Positions 6,872-10,576 of a stretch of 10,576 bases of DNA are shown here, piece by piece. This DNA comes from JBBDSH01 sp040905045. Its GTDB lineage: Bacteria; Pseudomonadota; Gammaproteobacteria; Eutrophobiales; Eutrophobiaceae. The DNA is taken from assembly GCA_040905045.1 (NCBI GenBank), contig JBBDSH010000022.1, forward strand, positions 1-10,576, given 5' to 3'. Every line of letters begins with the position of its first letter. Position 1 is the stretch's first letter. The position numbers and the translations under genes are program-made. The notes beneath the pieces were generated by a model. It had not been told where the DNA came from, did no database searches, and saw only the letters and a program-made list of their open reading frames with translations.

Positions 6872-8266
6872 ATGATTCCCCTGATCGCCATTGTAGGCAG
6901 ACCCAACGTCGGCAAGTCGACCCTGTTCAATCGCCTGACCCGCAGCCGTGACGCATTGGTGGCCGATCGGGCGGGCATTACTCGTGATCGTATCTATGGT
7001 CTTGCCCATATCCATGATCGACCCGTCATGATTGTGGATACCGGCGGCCTGGGTGATTTCGAGACCGATGACAGGGAAGTGGCCGATCTGGTTTCCCGTC
7101 AGTCACTGCATGCCATTCAGGAAGCCGACGCGGTATTGTGGCTGGTTGACGGTCGCGCGGGACTGACCGCCACCGATGAATCCCTGGCCGGGGAACTGCG
7201 GCCGCTGGCACGCGATCTCTTTCTGGTAGTGAACAAATGCGACAGCGGCAACACCGACATGCTCAGCGCGGAATTTCATGCACTGGGAGCGGCAAACGGT
7301 CCTCACCCCGTTTCGGCGCAACGCGGCGACGGTATCGCCGAACTCATGGATGCAGTCATGTCGACACTGCCCGGCGCGACAACCGAAGATATCCCGGAAA
7401 CGCATCCCGGCCTGCGTGTTTCCGTGATCGGCCGCCCCAACGTCGGCAAATCGACCCTCATCAACCGTATGATCGGCGACGAACGCATGCTCACCTTCGA
7501 TCAGCCGGGAACAACCCGGGACGCGGTAGCCGTTCCCTTTGAACGCCAGGGCAAACAATATGTTCTGATCGATACCGCGGGCGTGCGCAGGCGTTCCCGC
7601 ATAGAGGACCCGGTGGAGAAATTCAGCACCATCAAAAGCCTCAGAGCCATGGAAGAGGCGCAAATTGTCATAGCGGTTATCGATGCACGGGAGGCATTAA
7701 CGGAGCAGGATCTGAATCTTGTCGGCCTCACCGTGGAACTGGGCAAGCCGTTAATCATCGCCGTCAACAAATGGGACGGTCTGGAACAGGAACAGCGTTT
7801 ACGAATACGGGACCAGATCGACCGCAAGCTGGCCTTTGCGGATTACGCCTGTATACATTATATCTCCGCCCTGCACGGCAGCGGCGTCGGCGATATCTTC
7901 GACACCATCAATCTGATCGGCCGTTCCCTGGAAGTCCGGATCAGTCCGTCGCAGCTTACGGATATTCTCGCCAACGCCGTGCAACAGCATCAGCCGCCCA
8001 TGATCCGCGGCCGCCGTATCAAGCTGCGCTACGCTCATCTGGGTGGGCATGATCCGATCCGGATCATCATTCACGGCAATCAGACACAACATGTGCCGGA
8101 CAGTTACCGCCGTTATCTGGCCGGCTATTTCCGCCGCCAATTAAAACTGACCGGTATTCCGATACTGATTCAGTTCAAGTACGGAGAGAATCCGTACCGG
8201 GGAAAAACGAAGCCTTCAGAAAAGAAAAAAACGCGGAGAAGACCGCATGCCAAGGGCAAGAATTAA
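6872..8266 (+). CDS. der: Ribosome-assembly GTPase Der (EngA)
   Basis: Der is an essential double-GTPase that acts in late maturation of the 50S ribosomal subunit. The 464-residue product has two G domains in tandem. The first has G1 GRPNVGKS (9-16), G3 DTGG (56-59), G4 NKCD (121-124) and SAQ (148-150). The second has GRPNVGKS (187-194), DTAG (234-237), NKWD (299-302) and SAL (332-334). A KH-like domain follows (about 355-440), then a basic tail of Lys/Arg residues (446-464). All key motifs are intact. The ATG at 6872 gives the canonical MIPLIAIVGRPNVGKS start, although the ribosome binding site is weak. TTAACA at 6814-6819 resembles a -35 but has no good -10 partner. Three in-frame stops (TAA TAG TGA, 8264-8272) end the gene and run into a second heptamer hairpin. 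Confidence 0.98.
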   Translation: MIPLIAIVGRPNVGKSTLFNRLTRSRDALVADRAGITRDRIYGLAHIHDRPVMIVDTGGLGDFETDDREVADLVSRQSLHAIQEADAVLWLVDGRAGLTATDESLAGELRPLARDLFLVVNKCDSGNTDMLSAEFHALGAANGPHPVSAQRGDGIAELMDAVMSTLPGATTEDIPETHPGLRVSVIGRPNVGKSTLINRMIGDERMLTFDQPGTTRDAVAVPFERQGKQYVLIDTAGVRRRSRIEDPVEKFSTIKSLRAMEEAQIVIAVIDAREALTEQDLNLVGLTVELGKPLIIAVNKWDGLEQEQRLRIRDQIDRKLAFADYACIHYISALHGSGVGDIFDTINLIGRSLEVRISPSQLTDILANAVQQHQPPMIRGRRIKLRYAHLGGHDPIRIIIHGNQTQHVPDSYRRYLAGYFRRQLKLTGIPILIQFKYGENPYRGKTKPSEKKKTRRRPHAKGKN

Positions 8267-8268
8267 TA

Positions 8269-8361
8269 GTGAGGGGTAAGGGGTGAGGAGTAAGGTATCT
8301 ACTGATTACGCTAATACGGTTTCCTCAAACCACTCCTCACTCCTTACCCCTCACGCCTCAC
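8269..8361. repeat. GTRAGGN heptamer hairpin between convergent der and bamC
   Basis: Left arm: four heptamers from 8269 (GTGAGGG, GTAAGGG, GTGAGGA, GTAAGGT to 8296). Right arm: four complementary units from 8334 to 8361. The stem 8269-8291 with 8332-8354 is 23 consecutive pairs, 22 Watson-Crick and one G-T (8282/8341), around a 40-nt loop. The outermost right-arm unit (8355-8361) has no partner and supplies the TGA stop of bamC (8358-8360). Read on the - strand, 8361-8331 matches 6739-6769 at 30 of 31 positions. A bidirectional terminator or 3'-end RNA stabiliser for the convergent genes is plausible, but no U-tract follows the stem. Confidence 0.93.
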
Positions 8362-9419
8362 AGTCTGTTATATTCATTCCGGATGATACGCAGGATACGA
8401 CCGGCGTCCTCGCCGCTCTGCCAGTCCCCTTTTTCGTCAAGTACGATAACCTCGGTCCTGTTGCCCGACCCGGTCAGGCTCAGGACGTAGGGTACGGCCT
8501 CGGGTTCGTCATCTTTCCAGAAGGCCAGTTTCGACAACCAGCCCTTCTTGTTATCGGCGGAACGATCATAATAATTGATGTAATACATTCCCTGTCCCTG
8601 ATCCCGGTTGATTATGGAAAAACCGGCACGTTCAAGGACCGTTTCAGTACTGCGCCATGCCCGGGTAAATTCTTCCGGCAGGGCGAGAACGATTTTATTA
8701 TCGCCGGTGTCTTCCAGTTGCGCCAGCGCCCTCTCCGCCATACTCTCCGTTGCACCTCCGGCTGACGATGAGGCTGTGCGCGACGATTGCGAACCATTAA
8801 AATGCTTGCCCAGTTCAGCGGCCAGAAAACGTTCCGCCTCGCTATTACTGTCCGCATCGGCCCAGCCATCGCCGTCAGCGGACCGCCGTTGCCGTTCATT
8901 GTCGAGAAACAGAACGGTAACTCCCGGCTCTTCGCCGGGTTCGGTAAAGAGTTTGAATTTATCGCGGTATGTTTCACCGTCATCATTCTTCGGTTCGGAC
9001 CAGGCGGTTTCCATAACACCCAGTTCCGCATCGCTTACTTCGAAATCATAGCCCTTGTCCCGGAAAAACGTCTCCAGCCCGGACCAGATATCCGCCCTTG
9101 AACCGCCGACGGCCACCCACTGTTCTCCCGTACCGCCGTTATTCGTGGTGTCAGGAACCGGTGCCGTGCCTGACGCGCCCCGGCCGGCACGCCGCTGCTG
9201 CTCATAGCGGGACAGGGAGGCTCCCTCGCCGGGTATGGTCATGGCATCCGTGGTGGCACCGGCGGTCAGATCAGGCGGAACCTCCAGGTCGCGGAGAGGT
9301 TCACTCTTCCTGTAATCACCGCGGGTATCGGGCAGAACCTCATCCAGGCTTGGAATATAGGAACAGGCGCCGAGAAAAGCAGCCAGTATCGCCATCGTGA
9401 TCGGTCGTATCATAATCAT
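8358..9419 (-). CDS. bamC: Outer-membrane protein assembly factor BamC
   Basis: BamC (NlpB) is an accessory BAM-complex lipoprotein that binds BamD through its extended N-terminus. The 353-residue product (E. coli about 344) begins with a signal ending in lipobox LGAC, lipidated C19. A disordered segment follows (about 20-97) containing the BamD-binding-like DYRKSEPLRDLEVPPDL (35-51). Two helix-grip domains follow (about 99-205 and 240-350) joined by a Ser/Ala/Gly linker (208-238). The start ATG at 9419 follows AAAGG in the 7-nt gap after dapA; M3 or M9 are possible alternative starts. dapA-bamC is the standard gammaproteobacterial operon. In E. coli purC lies beyond; here the next gene is der, convergent. 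The stop codon lies inside the first heptamer of the repeat at 8361. Confidence 0.94.
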   Translation of the reverse strand: MIMIRPITMAILAAFLGACSYIPSLDEVLPDTRGDYRKSEPLRDLEVPPDLTAGATTDAMTIPGEGASLSRYEQQRRAGRGASGTAPVPDTTNNGGTGEQWVAVGGSRADIWSGLETFFRDKGYDFEVSDAELGVMETAWSEPKNDDGETYRDKFKLFTEPGEEPGVTVLFLDNERQRRSADGDGWADADSNSEAERFLAAELGKHFNGSQSSRTASSSAGGATESMAERALAQLEDTGDNKIVLALPEEFTRAWRSTETVLERAGFSIINRDQGQGMYYINYYDRSADNKKGWLSKLAFWKDDEPEAVPYVLSLTGSGNRTEVIVLDEKGDWQSGEDAGRILRIIRNEYNRL

Positions 9420-9426
9420 TGTACCT

Positions 9427-10314
9427 TTATAAAACTCCGGCCTGTTGCATGGCCGCTTCGACTTCCGGAATGTACTGTTCGGACATCCACGTCATGGGCA
9501 ATCGTATCCCGGCCTCAATCAGGCCGAGCCGGTGGACGGCCCATTTTACGGGTATCGGATTGGATTCAAGAAACAGTTTCTCATGCAATCCGGCCAGCGT
9601 CTTGTTGATGTCATAGGCATTGGTTGCCTGACCCTGCAGGGCAAAAAGACACATTTCATGCATCGCTCTGGGGGCGATGTTGGCGCTGACGGAGATGACA
9701 CCGTCACCGCCGCGTAACATGAAGTCACAACAGTTCGCATCCTCGCCGCTGACCAGCAGAAAATCATCGCTGCACAGATCACGTATGGATTCAATACGGG
9801 TCAGATCCGCGCTCGCTTCCTTGATACCGATAATATTGGGCACCTCGCTCAGACGGGCCACGGTTTCCGGCAGCATGTCACAGGCCGTACGCCCCGGGAC
9901 GTTGTAAAGTATCTGTGGAATATCCACCGTCTCGGCCACCGCCTTGTGATGCAGATAAAGGCCTTCCTGGGTCGGCTTGTTGTAATACGGCGTGACCAGT
10001 AGACAGGCATCCGCCCCGGCCTCCTTCGCGCAACGGGTCAAGTCGATGGCCTCGATGGTTGAATTGGCGCCGGTGCCGGCGATAACGGGGACGCGGCCGG
10101 CCGTGATCTCCACCACCTGGCGAATGACCTCGCAATGCTCCTCTTCGGTCAGAGTGGCCGATTCCCCCGTAGTGCCGACGGCGACGATGCCATCCGTCTG
10201 GTTTTTGACATGAAAATCGATGAGACGTTCGAGCGCCTCCCGATCCAGTTCCGTATCAGGCGCGACCCCCGTTTTCATGGGCGTAACGAGCGCAACAAGA
10301 CTGCCTTTAAACAT
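9427..10314 (-). CDS. dapA: 4-hydroxy-tetrahydrodipicolinate synthase
   Basis: DapA condenses pyruvate with aspartate-4-semialdehyde, the first committed step to diaminopimelate (peptidoglycan) and lysine, in the cytosol. The 295-residue product is a complete class I aldolase-type barrel. K165 in GIKEAS forms the Schiff base with pyruvate; Y137 and R142 lie in YNVPGRT; T48-T49 in GTTGES and Y111 in TPYYNKPTQEG complete the active site. All are offset by +4 from the E. coli numbering because of a short extra stretch after TPM. Residues matching the E. coli lysine-feedback pocket are mostly kept (S52, A53, H60, N84, E88, Y110), with E57 where E. coli has H53. The ATG at 10314 gives the canonical MFKGSLVALVTPM. 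A weak GGAAA precedes it. bamC follows after 7 nt. Confidence 0.98.
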   Translation of the reverse strand: MFKGSLVALVTPMKTGVAPDTELDREALERLIDFHVKNQTDGIVAVGTTGESATLTEEEHCEVIRQVVEITAGRVPVIAGTGANSTIEAIDLTRCAKEAGADACLLVTPYYNKPTQEGLYLHHKAVAETVDIPQILYNVPGRTACDMLPETVARLSEVPNIIGIKEASADLTRIESIRDLCSDDFLLVSGEDANCCDFMLRGGDGVISVSANIAPRAMHEMCLFALQGQATNAYDINKTLAGLHEKLFLESNPIPVKWAVHRLGLIEAGIRLPMTWMSEQYIPEVEAAMQQAGVL

Positions 10315-10334
10315 GGATTTCCAGTCGTTCGAGA

Positions 10335-10358
10335 TTAGGGTCTGTTAACAGGCCCTAA
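10335..10358. promoter_or_regulatory. 24-bp palindrome upstream of dapA, possible operator
   Basis: The half-site TTAGGGTCTGTT (10335-10346) is followed directly by its reverse complement (10347-10358), with one mismatch (T10341 against G10352). The centre is GTTAAC, with no loop. A spacer-less palindrome like this suits a homodimeric DNA-binding protein better than an RNA hairpin. It begins 20 bp upstream of the dapA ATG and covers the -10 and most of the spacer of the candidate dapA promoter. I do not recognise it as a known operator. An insertion-sequence end or dispersed palindromic element is an alternative. Confidence 0.6.
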
Positions 10359-10369
10359 GAAAGTGTCAA
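10342..10369 (-). promoter_or_regulatory. Candidate sigma-70 promoter for dapA-bamC
   Basis: On the - strand a perfect TTGACA -35 lies at 10369-10364. After a 16-bp spacer comes TAACAG at 10347-10342 (3 of 6 matches), helped by an upstream TGT that forms an extended -10. Transcription would begin near 10335 with a leader of about 20 nt. The -35 is convincing and the -10 is weak, which would fit a promoter needing activation or held by a factor on the overlapping palindrome. Confidence 0.45.
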
Positions 10370-10576
10370 GTAAAGCGGGATACAGGCAAAGATCGTGGCC
10401 GTATACGGACCCGATTCCCACGGTCGATGAAAACAGGGGCAATATGGTACTTCCCCGCCCTTTATATGACAAGGTAAAAACCTGTATAGCTGTTCCGAAT
10501 TCCAGTACAGTTACAGTCCGCCTCGAAGACAGGCCGGGATCATGGTGTTGGAGCGACTAGCGCCATGGATGAGCGC
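10370..10576 (+). other. Unassigned region beyond the dapA promoter, with a weak small-ORF candidate
   Basis: No recognisable gene lies in this 207-bp end of the window. The best coding candidate is a 38-codon frame on the + strand from ATG 10444 to TAG 10558-10560, with AGGGG (10435-10439) four bases before the ATG. The peptide (starting MVLPRPLYDKVKT, ending RPGSWCWSD) matches nothing I know. A second ATG at 10565 (reading M-D-E-R to the edge) follows GGAG at a long distance and could be the start of a divergent gene cut by the window. A 10-bp palindrome CCGTATACGG sits at 10399-10408. None of these is firm. Confidence 0.25.

Noticed and set aside
6739..8361. CRISPR array suggested by regular repeats near der
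   Set aside because: The repeats are contiguous 7-mers without spacers, and no cas gene is present.
8283..8765. 160-codon + strand frame starting inside the heptamer hairpin
   Set aside because: It begins in the repeat and then runs antisense through bamC, whose protein is clearly recognisable on the other strand.
10331..10358. tRNA T-arm-like GTTCGAGA near the dapA palindrome
   Set aside because: No acceptor, D or anticodon arm can be built around it.
10363..10560. 65-codon frame starting with GTG upstream of dapA
   Set aside because: The GTG lies inside the candidate -35 region of dapA and has no good ribosome binding site. Only the internal ATG at 10444 has one, and that is listed as a weak candidate.

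Overview
The window is a block of core bacterial genes from a gammaproteobacterium with a moderately GC-rich genome. The lineage call rests on gene order and protein families. The + strand order ndk, rlmN, pilW, rodZ, hisS, yfgM, bamB, der follows the familiar gammaproteobacterial chromosomal cluster, and dapA-bamC on the - strand is the usual gammaproteobacterial pair. I cannot place it below class level. It looks like stable chromosome: I see no transposase, phage gene, CRISPR array, tRNA or rRNA.

Layout. Positions 1-296 hold a heptamer tandem repeat and the ndk leader. Positions 297-3476 are a tight run (ndk, rlmN, pilW, rodZ) with 8-nt spacing or 4-nt ATGA overlaps. A 92-nt gap with an extended -10 promoter leads to hisS (3569-4843). 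An 87-nt gap with a TATAAT box leads to the overlapping pair yfgM-bamB (4931-6738). der (6872-8266) stands alone, flanked on both sides by hairpins built from GTRAGGN heptamers. On the - strand, dapA (10314-9427) and bamC (9419-8358) form an operon converging on der. Positions 10315-10576 contain a probable dapA promoter with a 24-bp palindrome over its -10 region, and otherwise no clear gene.

How the genes fit together. Five products act on the envelope. PilW is the type IV pilus pilotin-like lipoprotein, RodZ a cell-shape protein, YfgM a Sec-translocon-associated membrane protein, and BamB and BamC are lipoproteins of the outer-membrane beta-barrel assembly machine. The rest serve nucleotide balance (Ndk), translation (RlmN, HisS), ribosome assembly (Der) and lysine/peptidoglycan precursor synthesis (DapA). 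The isoprenoid gene ispG, normally between rodZ and hisS in this cluster, is absent here.

I do not see a new multi-gene system. The least explained structure is the set of 7-bp-period repeats: a GAGCCAC array at the left edge and two hairpins flanking der. They share a 31-nt element in inverted orientation and sit exactly at gene 3' ends. The palindrome at the dapA promoter is the second signal worth following.
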